Notes: a model not told the origin generated them from the letters alone. Shown: positions 18,892 through 27,744, numbered from the stretch's first letter. The stretch: 64,000 bases of DNA from Cellulosimicrobium cellulans (GCF_016921195.1 NZ_JAFGYF010000001.1:744001-808000), one strand, 5' to 3'. Numbers and translations are program-made.

Positions 18892-19785
18892 TCAGGCCAG
18901 GTCGCGGCGCTGCAGGGTGAGCGCGCCGCTGCCGAGGAGCGCCACGGCCCAGGCGACGAGCCCCGCGAGCGCGGCCAGCGTCCCGAGCGGTGCGGCACCG
19001 CCCAGGAGCGCCGCGCCGGACTGCCCCGTCGAGGCGAGGGCGCCCAGACCCAGGGGCAGCCACTCCGCCGCGGCGGACTCGCCGCCGGACAGCAGGGTGA
19101 CCGCGCCGCGCACGATCGGCTCGGCGAGCGCTAGTGCGGCGACGGTCACGACGGCGGCCACCTGGCCGCGCACGAGCGTCCCGATCCCCAGCCCCAACCA
19201 GGTGAGGAGGACGAGCACCGCGAGGCCGCGGGCCCATGTGCCGAGGACCTCGCCAGGACCGAGCGCGAGCGTCGCGCCCGGCGTCGAGACGATCGCGACG
19301 GTGAGGCCCAGGGCGCCCACCACGGCGAGCACCACGCCCACCACGAGGGCGACGGTCGCGGTGGCGCCGGCCTTGGCCGCGAGGATGCGCAGCCGCGACG
19401 GCTGGACGAGCGCCGTCGGCACGATGCCGCCCGTGCGGAAGTCCGTCGTCACGGCGAGCACGCCGAGCAGGAGCATGCACACGGTCGCGACGCCGACCGA
19501 CCCCGAACCGTTCAGCCCGTTGCCGAGCAGGTCGAGCATGCCGCGCTGGAACGCGGGCTGGGCGGCGTCGGTGAGCGCGCCGAGGTCGGGTGCCAGGTCC
19601 TGGAGCATCTCGGGCGACGCCTGGATCCCGACGGCCGAGCCGCCGCCGAGCGCCTCGGTGCCCCGCAGGATCGTCGGCAGCAGGAGGGTGAACGCCTGGA
19701 CGACGAGCATCCCGGCGACGGCGACGGCCGCGACGACCCACGTCGCGCGCGTCGTGCGGAGCTTGAGCATCTCGGCGCGGTACAT
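18892..19785 (-). CDS. ABC exporter permease (ABC-2 type)
   Basis: 297-residue ABC-2-type permease. Hydrophobic helices: about 15-40, a cluster at 105-130, 150-185, 195-225 and 270-292, with a large extracellular loop between the first two. The start MYRAEMLKLRTTRATW is typical of actinobacterial drug/lantibiotic-type exporters. Its ATG shares one base with the ATPase stop (TGATG), so the pair is co-translated. The substrate is not evident. It may be controlled by the neighbouring two-component system, an inference from proximity only. Confidence 0.88.
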   Translation of the reverse strand: MYRAEMLKLRTTRATWVVAAVAVAGMLVVQAFTLLLPTILRGTEALGGGSAVGIQASPEMLQDLAPDLGALTDAAQPAFQRGMLDLLGNGLNGSGSVGVATVCMLLLGVLAVTTDFRTGGIVPTALVQPSRLRILAAKAGATATVALVVGVVLAVVGALGLTVAIVSTPGATLALGPGEVLGTWARGLAVLVLLTWLGLGIGTLVRGQVAAVVTVAALALAEPIVRGAVTLLSGGESAAAEWLPLGLGALASTGQSGAALLGGAAPLGTLAALAGLVAWAVALLGSGALTLQRRDLA

Positions 19786-20498
19786 CAGCGCACCCCTTCG
19801 GTCGTGGCGGTCAGGTCGAGGTAGAAGTCCTCCAGGGACTCCCCGCGGAGCAGGTCGTCGAGCGGACCGTCGGCGACGACACGGCCCTGTCCGACGACGA
19901 CCAGGTCGTCCGCGACCTGCCGCACCTCGGACAGCACGTGGCTCGCGAGGAGCACGGTGCCGCCGTCGTCGGCGAAGGCGCGCACGAGGTCGCGCAGCCA
20001 GCGCATGCCCGCCGGGTCGAGCCCGTTGGCGGGCTCGTCGAGCACGAGCACCTCGGGCTCGCCGAGCAGCGCGGCGGCGATGCCGATGCGCTGCCGCATA
20101 CCGAGCGAGTACGTCCGCACGCGCCGGTCGGCGGCGGGCGTCATGCCGACGAGCGCGAGCACGTCGTCGACGCGGTTCGGCGGGATCCGGCCCGCGGCGG
20201 CGAGCACGCGCAGGTGGTCGCGGCCGGTGCGCCCGGGGTGGAGCCCGCCGGCGTCGAGCAGGGCGCCGACGGTGCGGGCGGGGTGCGGCAGGTCGGCGAA
20301 CGCGCGACCGTCGAACGTCGCGCTGCCCGCGGTCGCTGCCGCGAGGCCGAGCAGGACGTGCAGCGTCGTGGTCTTCCCCGCGCCGTTCGGCCCGAGCAGC
20401 CCGACGACGCGGCCGGGCGCGGCCGTGAACGTCACGTCGTGCACGGCGTCGAACGCCCCGTAGGACTTGCGCAGCCCGGAGACGTGGATGGAGGTCAT
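19785..20498 (-). CDS. ABC exporter ATP-binding protein
   Basis: 237-residue ATPase energising the permease that follows. Walker A GPNGAGKTTT, signature YSLGMRQR, Walker B VLVLDEPANGLD and the switch His in LLASHVLSE are intact. ATG at 20498 has the purine-rich GGAAGGGA upstream and gives the family N-terminus MTSIHVSGLRKSYG; an in-frame GTG 17 codons upstream was rejected. A 294-base gap separates it from the divergent peptidoglycan-binding-domain gene. Confidence 0.94.
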   Translation of the reverse strand: MTSIHVSGLRKSYGAFDAVHDVTFTAAPGRVVGLLGPNGAGKTTTLHVLLGLAAATAGSATFDGRAFADLPHPARTVGALLDAGGLHPGRTGRDHLRVLAAAGRIPPNRVDDVLALVGMTPAADRRVRTYSLGMRQRIGIAAALLGEPEVLVLDEPANGLDPAGMRWLRDLVRAFADDGGTVLLASHVLSEVRQVADDLVVVGQGRVVADGPLDDLLRGESLEDFYLDLTATTEGVR

Positions 20499-20601
20499 GC
20501 CGGTCCCTTCCTCGATGCGTCCCGCACGGGCTCCCGTGCGGTGCCCCACCAGGCTGTCGCGCGGGCGGTCCCCGGGTCTTGCGGCGCAGGGGGGAAGCTG
20601 C

Positions 20602-20621
20602 GTTGCGACCTTCGTCGCAAC
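20602..20621. promoter_or_regulatory. Short inverted repeat between the ABC exporter and a divergent gene
   Basis: Perfect GTTGCGAC-CTTC-GTCGCAAC palindrome in the 294-base divergent gap 20499-20792, about 104 bases from the ATPase start. It is too far from any 3' end to be a terminator and could be an operator for the exporter. No -10/-35 pair next to it is convincing. The rest of the gap shows nothing I can name. Confidence 0.4.
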
Positions 20622-20792
20622 CCGGTCGGTCGCGCCGTGGACCCGCGCCGTCCGGCGCGGCGTCGTCGCAGGTCAGGCCCCCGGGCGTGACATCCGGCCG
20701 AACCATGGGGCAGGGTGGACGTCCACCCGACCGCTCTGGCGGGCAGCGCCACGCGTCGTCCGCCGGTCCTCGACCGCCTGGAAGGAGGCGAC

Positions 20793-21602
20793 GTGCGCCG
20801 ACGTCATGGCTCGACCGGTTCCCCGGAGGACGGCCCCGTCGCCCGGGCGGCGTCCGTCGAGCGCCGCGCCCCCGCGCCGTGGGTCACGGTCGCCGCGGGC
20901 GCCGGCGCGGTGACCCTCGTCGTCGCGGTGGCCGGGATGGTGGGCGCCGCGACCGGCGGCGGCGAGGCCGTCGTCGTCGGCGTCTCGGCCGACGGCGGGA
21001 CCACGGTCGAGGACGGCGTCCCGCTCGTCACGCCGCGCCCCGACGCCCCCAGACCCGAGGTGACGCGCATCCCGCCGCCCGCCGCCGCGGACCCGACGGA
21101 CGGCTCCGGTCCCGCGACCACGCCGGCGCCCCGACCGTCGGCGGGCGGGACGGGCACGACGCCCCCGTCGGCCGACCCCGCGCCGACCACCGAGCCCTCC
21201 ACCGCCGCGCCGGGCGGCGCCACGCCGGAGCCCGCCCCGACGACACCGGCGCCCACGACCGAGCCCGACGCGGCGTCGGTCTCCTGGGTCCAGGAGCGCC
21301 TGCGCGTGCACGGCGCGGACGTCGCGGTCACCGGCACGCTGGACGAGGCGACCCGGGCGGCGCTGCGCGCCTTCCAGGAGGCGAACGGCCTTCCCGGCGA
21401 CGGTGCCGTGACCGCCACGACGGCCGAGGCGCTCGCGGCCGCTCCGGAGGGCGGCGACGACGAGTCCACGGACCCGGGCGGGACGGCCCCCACCGAGCCC
21501 GCGCCGCCGTCGTCCACCGACCGGCCGTCGGGCGCGGTGCCCGGGCCGACCCCGAGTACCGGGGACCAGGCGGCCGAGGCCACGCTCGCGCCCGCGTCCT
21601 GA
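20793..21602 (+). CDS. Membrane-anchored peptidoglycan-binding (PG_binding_1) domain protein
   Basis: 269 residues: a short cytoplasmic N-terminus, one transmembrane helix at about 33-50 (VTVAAGAGAVTLVVAVAGMV), a long Pro/Thr/Ala-rich extracellular linker (about 60-160), and a peptidoglycan-binding fold near 163-215 (SWVQERLRVHGADVAVTGTLDEATR, AALRAFQEANGL). A further Pro/Thr-rich tail ends the protein. It probably binds cell wall; no catalytic domain is present. GTG at 20793 is chosen for GGAGG four bases upstream; a GTG at 20715 would add 26 residues. Confidence 0.7.
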   Translation: MRRRHGSTGSPEDGPVARAASVERRAPAPWVTVAAGAGAVTLVVAVAGMVGAATGGGEAVVVGVSADGGTTVEDGVPLVTPRPDAPRPEVTRIPPPAAADPTDGSGPATTPAPRPSAGGTGTTPPSADPAPTTEPSTAAPGGATPEPAPTTPAPTTEPDAASVSWVQERLRVHGADVAVTGTLDEATRAALRAFQEANGLPGDGAVTATTAEALAAAPEGGDDESTDPGGTAPTEPAPPSSTDRPSGAVPGPTPSTGDQAAEATLAPAS

Positions 21603-21707
21603 GCGCCGCGCGGCGCGCCGGGCGGGGTGAAACCCGGTGCACGGGCATCGAGGGCCCGCCGCGGTCGGTAGGGTTTTCCCTCGTCGGACGACGGACGGAG
21701 CGCGACC

Positions 21708-22385
21708 ATGACGAGTGCGGCACTCGGCGCCGGCCACGATCGTGGCGCTCCCCGTCGCACCGCGAGCCTCGACCCCGGGCGCGGGTACGCGAAGGGTCGC
21801 GCCAAGCGCGAGGAGATCCTCCGGGCCGCCATCGTGCTCTTCGGCGAGGTCGGCTTCCACGCCGCCTCGCTGCGCGAGCTGGCGTCGCGCGTCGGCATGT
21901 CGCACCCCGGCCTGCTCCACCACTTCCCGACGAAGGTCGCGCTCCTCGAGGCGGTGCTCGACCACCGCGACACCGTCGACCAGGCGGACCTCGACGACGA
22001 CCTCGCGCGCGGCACGGACTACTTCGACGCGCTCGTGCACCTGGTCGAGCGCAACGCCCTCCGGCGGAACATCGTGGAGCTGTTCACGGCGCTCGCGGCC
22101 GAGGCGACGTCCCCGGAGCACCCGGCGCACGAGTACTTCGTCCGGCGGTACGAGTGGGCGGTCGCGCGGACGGGCGAGCAGCTCGCGCGCCGGGCGCGGG
22201 CCGGCGGGCTGCGGGACGGGGTCGACCCGCAGGTCGCGGCGCGGCAGATCGTCGCGCTCATGGACGGGCTCCAGGTCCAGTGGCTGCTGTCGCTCGACCG
22301 GCCCCGGCCCGAGCGCGTCGACATGCCCGCCGACCTGCGCGCCTACCTCCGCCTCATCCTCGCCGAGGAGACCCCCGCGCGCTGA
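21708..22385 (+). CDS. TetR-family transcriptional regulator
   Basis: 225 residues. The N-terminal HTH covers about 30-78 (REEILRAAIVLFGEVGFHAASLRELASRVGMSHPGLLHHFPTK, read in parts), typical TetR spacing. The C-terminal ligand domain is helical and resembles TetR_C_6. GGAG lies seven bases before the ATG. The gene stands alone between divergent or convergent neighbours, so the target is not evident; the DNA directly upstream (21603-21707) has no strong palindrome. Confidence 0.9.
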   Translation: MTSAALGAGHDRGAPRRTASLDPGRGYAKGRAKREEILRAAIVLFGEVGFHAASLRELASRVGMSHPGLLHHFPTKVALLEAVLDHRDTVDQADLDDDLARGTDYFDALVHLVERNALRRNIVELFTALAAEATSPEHPAHEYFVRRYEWAVARTGEQLARRARAGGLRDGVDPQVAARQIVALMDGLQVQWLLSLDRPRPERVDMPADLRAYLRLILAEETPAR

Positions 22386-22409
22386 GCGCGAGGGCCTGCG
22401 GCGGCGCGC

Positions 22410-23210
22410 TCAGCCGAGCAGGTCGGCCGGGAGCGGGTCGGCCCCGTGCGCCAGGCACAGGCCCGTGCGGTCGCCGTCGCGCCAGGACGCCTCGGTCGGC
22501 GACCACACGACGAGCTCGACGCCCTCGGGCGCGTCGGCGCCCAGCACGTCGGGCGTGCACACGCGCGCGACGCGGTGGTCCACGGCCTGCTGACCGGGCC
22601 ACACCTCGTCCGCGCCCAGGTCGGTCCGGGCGACGACCTGCGCCCGGTGCTCGTCCGCGCACGGCACGGCCCGCACCTGCGACACCTCGCCGTCCGGTGG
22701 CAGCTCGTCGAGGCACGTCCCGAGCACGAGCTGGACCGCGTTGACCGTCTGCGGGGCGTCGACGTCGCCCGCGAGCGGGGTGCGCCCCTGCTCGCCCTGC
22801 CACCAGACGAGCGCGCCCGCGGCCCACGCGACCGTGACGACGGCGCCCACCACCATGCCGGCGACGGCGAGGCCGCGCCCGCGCGTACCCCGGGACCGCA
22901 CGCGGGAGAGTCCCGCGGCCCCGAGCCCGATCCCGACGGGTCCGAGCACGACGCCCGCGGGCACGCTCGCCACGGCGAGCGGCTCGACGCGCGGCGGCGC
23001 GGGCTGCCACCCGGGCGCGTAGTACGTCTCCGGGGCGAAGCCCGGCTGGTCCGGGGCGGCGGCAGGCGGGGCCGCGGCGCCCGGAGGGGTCGTGCCGCCC
23101 GGAGCGGCGGTGCCGCCCCGCGGCGGGACGGGCGCGCCCGGCGGCGGGACCGGGACCGAGGACCGGGAGGCGGGACCGCCCGGCGGGGCGAAGAGGTCGT
23201 CGTCGGCCAC
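22410..23210 (-). CDS. Proline-rich membrane protein, DUF4190 / septum-formation-like
   Basis: 266 residues. A Pro/Gly/Ala-rich N-terminus (1-75) precedes two hydrophobic helices (about 79-105 and 112-137), the DUF4190 layout. An extracellular domain follows with cysteines in VLGTCLDELP, VPCADEHRAQVVAR, ARVCTPDV and GLCLAHG. That domain matches the septum-formation-type domain common in actinobacteria. GTG at 23210 begins two bases after the stop of the DUF4190 gene, so the two form an operon. Function unknown. Confidence 0.7.
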   Translation of the reverse strand: MADDDLFAPPGGPASRSSVPVPPPGAPVPPRGGTAAPGGTTPPGAAAPPAAAPDQPGFAPETYYAPGWQPAPPRVEPLAVASVPAGVVLGPVGIGLGAAGLSRVRSRGTRGRGLAVAGMVVGAVVTVAWAAGALVWWQGEQGRTPLAGDVDAPQTVNAVQLVLGTCLDELPPDGEVSQVRAVPCADEHRAQVVARTDLGADEVWPGQQAVDHRVARVCTPDVLGADAPEGVELVVWSPTEASWRDGDRTGLCLAHGADPLPADLLG

Positions 23211-23212
23211 GG

Positions 23213-23827
23213 CTACGACTCGCTGAAGGTCGCGGCGAGCACGATGAGCATCGCGAACGCCGTGCAGACGGCGCCCACGACGATGCCGGTGACGGCGAAC
23301 CCGCGCCCGCGCGTCCCGTCGCGCATCACCTGGTTGAGGGCGACGATCCCGAGCACGAGGCCGACGATCCCGGGAAAGCCCGCGCAGACCACGAGGCTCG
23401 CGATGGAGACGATCATCGACGCGAGCGCCAGCCCGTTCGTGCGCGGCGGCGGCGTGTACGCGGACCCGTACGGCGGCGGGTAGGCGCCGTAGCCGGGAGC
23501 CCCGGAGGAGGCGGACGGGGCCGACGGCGGGTACCCGCCGCCCGAGGCGGAGCCGTAGGCCGGTGCGGCGCCAGGGCCGTAGGGCGACCCGTGCCCGACC
23601 GGAGCGGCGGGCGCGCCGTAGGGTGCCCCCGGCGCGGGCGTGCCCGGGTATCCGCCCCCCGCCCCGGACGGTGCGACGAAGCCGCCCTGCTCCGGCGCCG
23701 GGGCGTCGGCGGTGGCGTCGGTCGGCGGGTTGTAGGGGGTGAGCGGCGGCTGGTGCGGACGCGGAGCGGCGTACGGGTCGACGGGTTCGTCGGGCGACCC
23801 GTACGGCGGGACGGGGGGCGTGGTCAT
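23213..23827 (-). CDS. Proline/glycine/tyrosine-rich DUF4190 membrane protein
   Basis: 204 residues. Residues 1-125 are a low-complexity Pro/Gly/Tyr/Ala tail with repeats such as PYG and APYG, predicted cytoplasmic. Two hydrophobic helices follow (LALASMIVSIASLVVCAGFPG and GFAVTGIVVGAVCTAFAMLIVL), the DUF4190 pattern. TACGGT ends six bases before the ATG at 23827, indicating a leaderless mRNA; a GTG two codons upstream was rejected. It is first of a two-gene operon. Function unknown. Confidence 0.72.
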   Translation of the reverse strand: MTTPPVPPYGSPDEPVDPYAAPRPHQPPLTPYNPPTDATADAPAPEQGGFVAPSGAGGGYPGTPAPGAPYGAPAAPVGHGSPYGPGAAPAYGSASGGGYPPSAPSASSGAPGYGAYPPPYGSAYTPPPRTNGLALASMIVSIASLVVCAGFPGIVGLVLGIVALNQVMRDGTRGRGFAVTGIVVGAVCTAFAMLIVLAATFSES

Positions 23828-23915
23828 GGACACACCGTAGCGACGGGCGGGTCGCGCCGTCCGCCGTGCGGACAGGGCGTCGTCGGCGGACGGGGGCGGC
23901 GCGCGCGGACGCCGT

Positions 23916-24701
23916 TCAGTCGCCGAGGTCGACGACGACCGGTACGTGGTCCGACGCGCCCTTGCCCTTGCGCTCGTCGCGGTCGATCGTCACGCCCGTC
24001 ACGCGGGCGCGGGCCGCGGGGGAGAGGTAGGCGAAGTCGATCCGCATGCCCTCGTTCCGCGGGAACCGCAGCCGCTGGTAGTCCCAGTACGTGTAGGTGT
24101 GCTCGGCGGGGATCGCCTCGCGCGTGACCTCCGTGTACCCGGCGGCGCCGAACGCGGCGAACGCGTCGCGCTCCGCGGGTGTCACGTGGGTCTTGCCCGC
24201 GAAGTACGCGACGTCCCACACGTCGGTGTCGAGCGGCGCGACGTTCCAGTCCCCGACCAGGGCGACCTGCGCGGCGGGGTCGTCCGCGAGCCAGCCCTCC
24301 GCCCGGCCGCGCAGCTCGTCGAGCCAGCGCAGCTTGTACGCGTAGTGCGGGTCGCCGACCTCGCGGCCGTGCGGGACGTAGAGGCTCCACACGCGCACCC
24401 CGCCGCACGTCGCGCCGAGCGCGCGGGCCTCGACCTTCTCCCCGAAGGCGGGCTGGCCCGGGAAGGAGGTCTCGACGTCGTCCAGGCCGACGCGCGAGAC
24501 GACCGCGACGCCGTTCCACTGGTTGACGCCCACGTGCGCGACCTCGTACCCCGCCGCCTCGAACGGCGCGACGGGGAACTGCGCGTCGGCGCACTTGGTC
24601 TCCTGGAGCGCGAGGACGTCGGTCCCCGTCCGCTCGAGGAACGCGACCGCCCGGTCGACGCGGGCACGGACGGAGTTGATGTTCCAGGTCGCGAGGCGCA
24701 C
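23916..24701 (-). CDS. xth: Exodeoxyribonuclease III / AP endonuclease (ExoA type)
   Basis: 261-residue member of the EEP nuclease superfamily that incises abasic sites and removes 3' blocking groups in base excision repair. ATWNINSVRARVDR, LQETKC (metal-binding Glu), YVPHGR, GDWNVAP and SDHVPVVVDL (catalytic Asp-His) are all present. GTG at 24701 gives the family N-terminus VRLATWNINS, and TACGGT ends seven bases before it (leaderless pattern). Upstream starts would overlap the divergent SDR promoter. Confidence 0.93.
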   Translation of the reverse strand: MRLATWNINSVRARVDRAVAFLERTGTDVLALQETKCADAQFPVAPFEAAGYEVAHVGVNQWNGVAVVSRVGLDDVETSFPGQPAFGEKVEARALGATCGGVRVWSLYVPHGREVGDPHYAYKLRWLDELRGRAEGWLADDPAAQVALVGDWNVAPLDTDVWDVAYFAGKTHVTPAERDAFAAFGAAGYTEVTREAIPAEHTYTYWDYQRLRFPRNEGMRIDFAYLSPAARARVTGVTIDRDERKGKGASDHVPVVVDLGD

Positions 24702-24775
24702 GGGCCCCACCGTACCGACGTCGGCGGCCGTGTGTGGCGGGCGGTATCCGGCGCCGCCGCCCGTAGGCTGTGGCC

Positions 24776-25540
24776 ATGGCGACAGCACTCATCACCGGCG
24801 CGAGCGCCGGCCTGGGCCTGGAGTTCGCGTGGCAGCTCGCCACGGCGCGGCACGACCTCGTGCTCGTCGCGCGCGACGAGGCGCGTCTCGAGGAGATCGC
24901 GAGGCAGATCCGGGCCGCCGCGGGCGTGCGGGTCCAGGTCCTCCCCGCGGACCTCTCCGTGCCCGACGACGTCGCGCGCGTGGCCGAGCGACTCGCCTCG
25001 ACCGGGGGCCCGGACGAGCGCCCGGTCGGGCTGCTCGTCAACAACGCGGGCTTTGCGACCCAGCAGCACTTCGTGGACGGCGACCTCGACGTCGAGCTGC
25101 GCGCGCTCGACGTCATGGTGCGTGCGGTCCTGGTCCTGTCGCACGCGGCCGCGGGCCAGATGACGGAGCGCGGACGCGGCGCGATCCTCAACGTCGCGTC
25201 CGTCGCCGCCCTCACCGCCGGCGGCACGTACGCGGCGGCGAAGGCGTGGGTGCGCTCGTTCACCGAGGGCCTGGCCGTCGAGCTGCACGGCACGGGGGTC
25301 ACCGCGACCGTCCTGTGCCCGGGCTTCACGCACACCGAGTTCCACGACCGCGCCGGCATCGACAAGTCCGTGCTGCCGGACCTCGCGTGGCTCGACGCCG
25401 ACCGCGTGGTCGCGACGGCGCTCGCGGACGTGCGGCGCGGTGTCGTCATCTCGACCCCGTCGGTGCGCTACCGCGTCGCGTCGGCCGCGCTGCGGGCGAT
25501 GCCGCGCTCGGCCGTCCGGGCGATCGGCAAGTATCGGTAA
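24776..25540 (+). CDS. Short-chain dehydrogenase/reductase
   Basis: 254-residue classical SDR. Cofactor motif TGASAGLG at the N-terminus, LVNNAG, catalytic Ser in NVASVAAL and Y-x3-K in GGTYAAAKAW are intact; PGFTHTEF follows. This subgroup (YqjQ/DltE-like) has unknown substrates. TAGGCT ends six bases before the ATG, so the transcript is probably leaderless. It lies divergent from xth with 74 bases between starts, and converges on a second SDR whose stop is six bases away. Confidence 0.88.
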   Translation: MATALITGASAGLGLEFAWQLATARHDLVLVARDEARLEEIARQIRAAAGVRVQVLPADLSVPDDVARVAERLASTGGPDERPVGLLVNNAGFATQQHFVDGDLDVELRALDVMVRAVLVLSHAAAGQMTERGRGAILNVASVAALTAGGTYAAAKAWVRSFTEGLAVELHGTGVTATVLCPGFTHTEFHDRAGIDKSVLPDLAWLDADRVVATALADVRRGVVISTPSVRYRVASAALRAMPRSAVRAIGKYR

Positions 25541-25546
25541 GGGGTC

Positions 25547-26383
25547 CTACGACGCCCGTCTCCCCGAGACGCGCGACGCGCCGCCGCGGCGCGCGGGGTC
25601 CGTGACCCAGCGCATCAGCGAGGCCGTCGCGCGTCGGCTCGTGAGCCGTGCGGCACCAGCGCTGAGCCGGTTGCCGATCCCGTCGATGACGCCGGGACCG
25701 GGGTCGCGGCGGTCCAGGTGGGTCATCGCGGTCGCCGCGACATCGTCGGGCGTGCGCATCCTGGCACCGGCCGTCGCGTCGTCGGCGCCGACCACGGCGT
25801 TGAACTCGGTGCTGGTCGCACCCGGCGAGAGGGCGAAGACCGTGACCCCCGTGCCCCGGAGCTCCGCCCACAGCGACTCGGTGAAGCTGAGGACGAACGC
25901 CTTCGAGGCGCCGTACACAGCCATGCGAGGTGTGGGTGCGTACGCCGCCATGCTGGCGACGTTGATCAGGAAGCCGCGCGCGCCGACGATGTCGGGAAGG
26001 AAGGCGTGGCTGAGCCGCACCGGGGCGGAGACGTCCACGGCGATCTCCTCGGCCAGCCGCTCCGGATCTTCGTCGAGGAACGCGCCGAACGTGCCGAACC
26101 CCGCGTTGTTGACGAGGCTCGTCACGGTGACGCCGGCCTCGGCGAGCGACGTCTTCAGCTCCACGGCAGCGGAGGTGGAGGACAGGTCCAGCGGTGCTGC
26201 TCTCACGACGGTCCCGTAGGTCTCCTCCAGCTCGGCGGCCAGCTGCTCGAGCCGGTCGCGTCGGCGTGCCACGAGGACGAGGCTCGATCCTCGGGCTGCG
26301 AGGGCACGGGCGAGAGATGCGCCGATGCCGGAGCTGGCCCCGGTGATGACGACGGTCTGACTGCTGAGGTCGCGGCGGTCCAT
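25547..26383 (-). CDS. Short-chain dehydrogenase/reductase under TetR control
   Basis: 278-residue SDR related to its convergent neighbour: TGASSGIGASLARAL, SLVNNAGFGTFG, catalytic Ser in NVASMAAY, Y-x3-K in AVYGASKAF, and PGATSTEF. ATG at 26383 is chosen for GAGGAG six bases upstream. A strong promoter lies further up (TTGACA, 18 bases, TAGCGT) and its -35 is covered by an imperfect palindrome next to the divergent tetR gene. Oxidation or reduction of a hydrophobic alcohol/carbonyl compound is likely; the substrate is unknown. Confidence 0.9.
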   Translation of the reverse strand: MDRRDLSSQTVVITGASSGIGASLARALAARGSSLVLVARRRDRLEQLAAELEETYGTVVRAAPLDLSSTSAAVELKTSLAEAGVTVTSLVNNAGFGTFGAFLDEDPERLAEEIAVDVSAPVRLSHAFLPDIVGARGFLINVASMAAYAPTPRMAVYGASKAFVLSFTESLWAELRGTGVTVFALSPGATSTEFNAVVGADDATAGARMRTPDDVAATAMTHLDRRDPGPGVIDGIGNRLSAGAARLTSRRATASLMRWVTDPARRGGASRVSGRRAS

Positions 26384-26418
26384 CTGTACTCCTCGTGGCG
26401 GACATCGGAACGCGCTGC

Positions 26419-26448
26419 ACGCTATGCCTAGGTGGCACTGAGTGTCAA
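26419..26448 (-). promoter_or_regulatory. Sigma-70-type promoter of the SDR gene with overlapping TetR-type operator
   Basis: Read on the minus strand, -35 TTGACA (26448-26443), an 18-base spacer and -10 TAGCGT (26424-26419) make a near-consensus vegetative promoter. The sequence TGGCAC-TGA-GTGTCA (26433-26447) is an inverted repeat with one mismatch that overlaps the -35. This is where the product of the divergent tetR gene would be expected to bind and repress. Confidence 0.72.
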
Positions 26449-26474
26449 TGAGGCGTGGAGTGTAGGGTCGTGGC

Positions 26475-27089
26475 ATGCGGAACGAGGACGGGCTGTGGGA
26501 CCGCTCGCGACGCGCGGTCTACGCCGAGATCACGCGGGTCGCCATGGAGCTGTTCCTCGACCAGGGTTTCGCGGAGACGACGATCGACCAGATCGCGTCG
26601 AGGGCCGGCATCTCCCGGCGCTCGTTCTTCCGCTACTTCGGCACGAAGGAGGACATCGTCCTCGGCGACCTCGTCGACCAGGGTGCCCTCGTCCGCGCTG
26701 CGCTGGAGGCGATCCCGCTCTCGGTGCCCCCGTGGCAGGCGCTCCAGGAGGCGTTGTGGGAGGTCGATCGGCGCTCCGGGGCGCACGACACCGCTCTCAA
26801 GACCGCGAGGATGATGTACGAGACGCCCTCCCTGCGCGCCCGGAGCATCGAGAAGCACCTGCGGTGGCAGGAGCTGCTCGTTCCCAACATCCGACAGCGG
26901 CTCGGCATCGATCCCGACGACGAGAGCGACCCGGCTGCCGACGCCATCGTCGCCAGCGCCATCGCCTGTCTCGACGTCGCCGGGCAGATCTGGGCGCGCA
27001 GCAACGGCAGCGTCGACCTCGAAGAGATGTACCGGAAGGCGGCCGACGCAGTCCAGGCTCGCACCCACTACCCTGACCAGCGTGACTGA
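26475..27089 (+). CDS. TetR-family regulator, likely repressor of the divergent SDR
   Basis: 204 residues. HTH at about 15-62 (MELFLDQGFAETTIDQIASRAGISRRSFFRYFGTKED, read in parts). The helical C-terminal region resembles the MftR-like TetR_C group. TAGGGT ends six bases before the ATG (leaderless). The palindrome in the 91-base divergent gap is its probable operator, so it likely represses the SDR and perhaps itself. Its last 8 bases overlap the pyrE start, and the pyrE -10 lies inside its coding sequence. Confidence 0.9.
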   Translation: MRNEDGLWDRSRRAVYAEITRVAMELFLDQGFAETTIDQIASRAGISRRSFFRYFGTKEDIVLGDLVDQGALVRAALEAIPLSVPPWQALQEALWEVDRRSGAHDTALKTARMMYETPSLRARSIEKHLRWQELLVPNIRQRLGIDPDDESDPAADAIVASAIACLDVAGQIWARSNGSVDLEEMYRKAADAVQARTHYPDQRD

Positions 27090-27657
27090 CGACCTCTCCG
27101 CCACGCCCCGCGAGCAGCTGCTCGACCTCATCCGCGAGCTCGCCGTCGTGCACGGCCGGGTCACGCTCTCCTCGGGCAAGGAAGCCGACTACTACGTCGA
27201 CCTGCGGCGCGTGACGCTGCACCACCGCGCCGCACCACTCATCGGCCACCAGCTCCTCGACCTCCTCGAGGAGCGCGGGCTCGGGACCGCCGAGATCGAC
27301 GCCGTCGGGGGCCTGACGCTCGGGGCCGACCCGATCGCGACGGCGCTCCTGCACGCGGCCGCGTCGCGCGGGCAGGACCTGGACGCGTTCGTCGTGCGCA
27401 AGGCCGCGAAGGCGCACGGCATGCAGCGCCAGATCGAGGGCCCGGACGTCGCCGGCCGCAAGGTCGTCGTCGTCGAGGACACCACGACGACGGGCGGGTC
27501 GCCGATCACGGCGATCGAGGCCGTCCGCGCCGCCGGGGGCGAGGTCGTCGGGGTGGCGACGATCGTCGACCGCGCGACGGGCGCGGGCGAGAAGATCGAG
27601 GCGCTCGGCGTGCCGTACCACTTCCTGTTCAGCCTGGAGGACCTCGGTCTCGCCTGA
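27082..27657 (+). CDS. pyrE: Orotate phosphoribosyltransferase
   Basis: 191 residues. Joins orotate and PRPP to orotidine 5'-phosphate in pyrimidine synthesis. The PRPP loop VVVVEDTTTTGGSP, the orotate strand LSSGKEADYYVDLRRV and the flexible-loop lysines (RKAAKAHG) are present; length is normal. GTG at 27082 lies inside the end of tetR. TACCCT ends seven bases upstream, so pyrE probably has its own leaderless transcript rather than depending on tetR. A strong hairpin follows the stop. Confidence 0.95.
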   Translation: MTDDLSATPREQLLDLIRELAVVHGRVTLSSGKEADYYVDLRRVTLHHRAAPLIGHQLLDLLEERGLGTAEIDAVGGLTLGADPIATALLHAAASRGQDLDAFVVRKAAKAHGMQRQIEGPDVAGRKVVVVEDTTTTGGSPITAIEAVRAAGGEVVGVATIVDRATGAGEKIEALGVPYHFLFSLEDLGLA

Positions 27658-27680
27658 GCCGGCGCACCGCCTGCCCGTTC

Positions 27681-27718
27681 CGACGACGCCCCGTGGCACG
27701 CGCCGCGGGGCGTCGTCG
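27681..27718 (+). terminator. pyrE terminator hairpin
   Basis: Perfect 13-bp arms, CGACGACGCCCCG at 27681-27693 and its complement at 27706-27718, with a 12-base loop, starting 23 bases after the pyrE stop and before the iron boxes of the next gene. Confidence 0.82.
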
Positions 27719-27744
27719 TGCGACGAGGCGTGCGTCACACCGAG

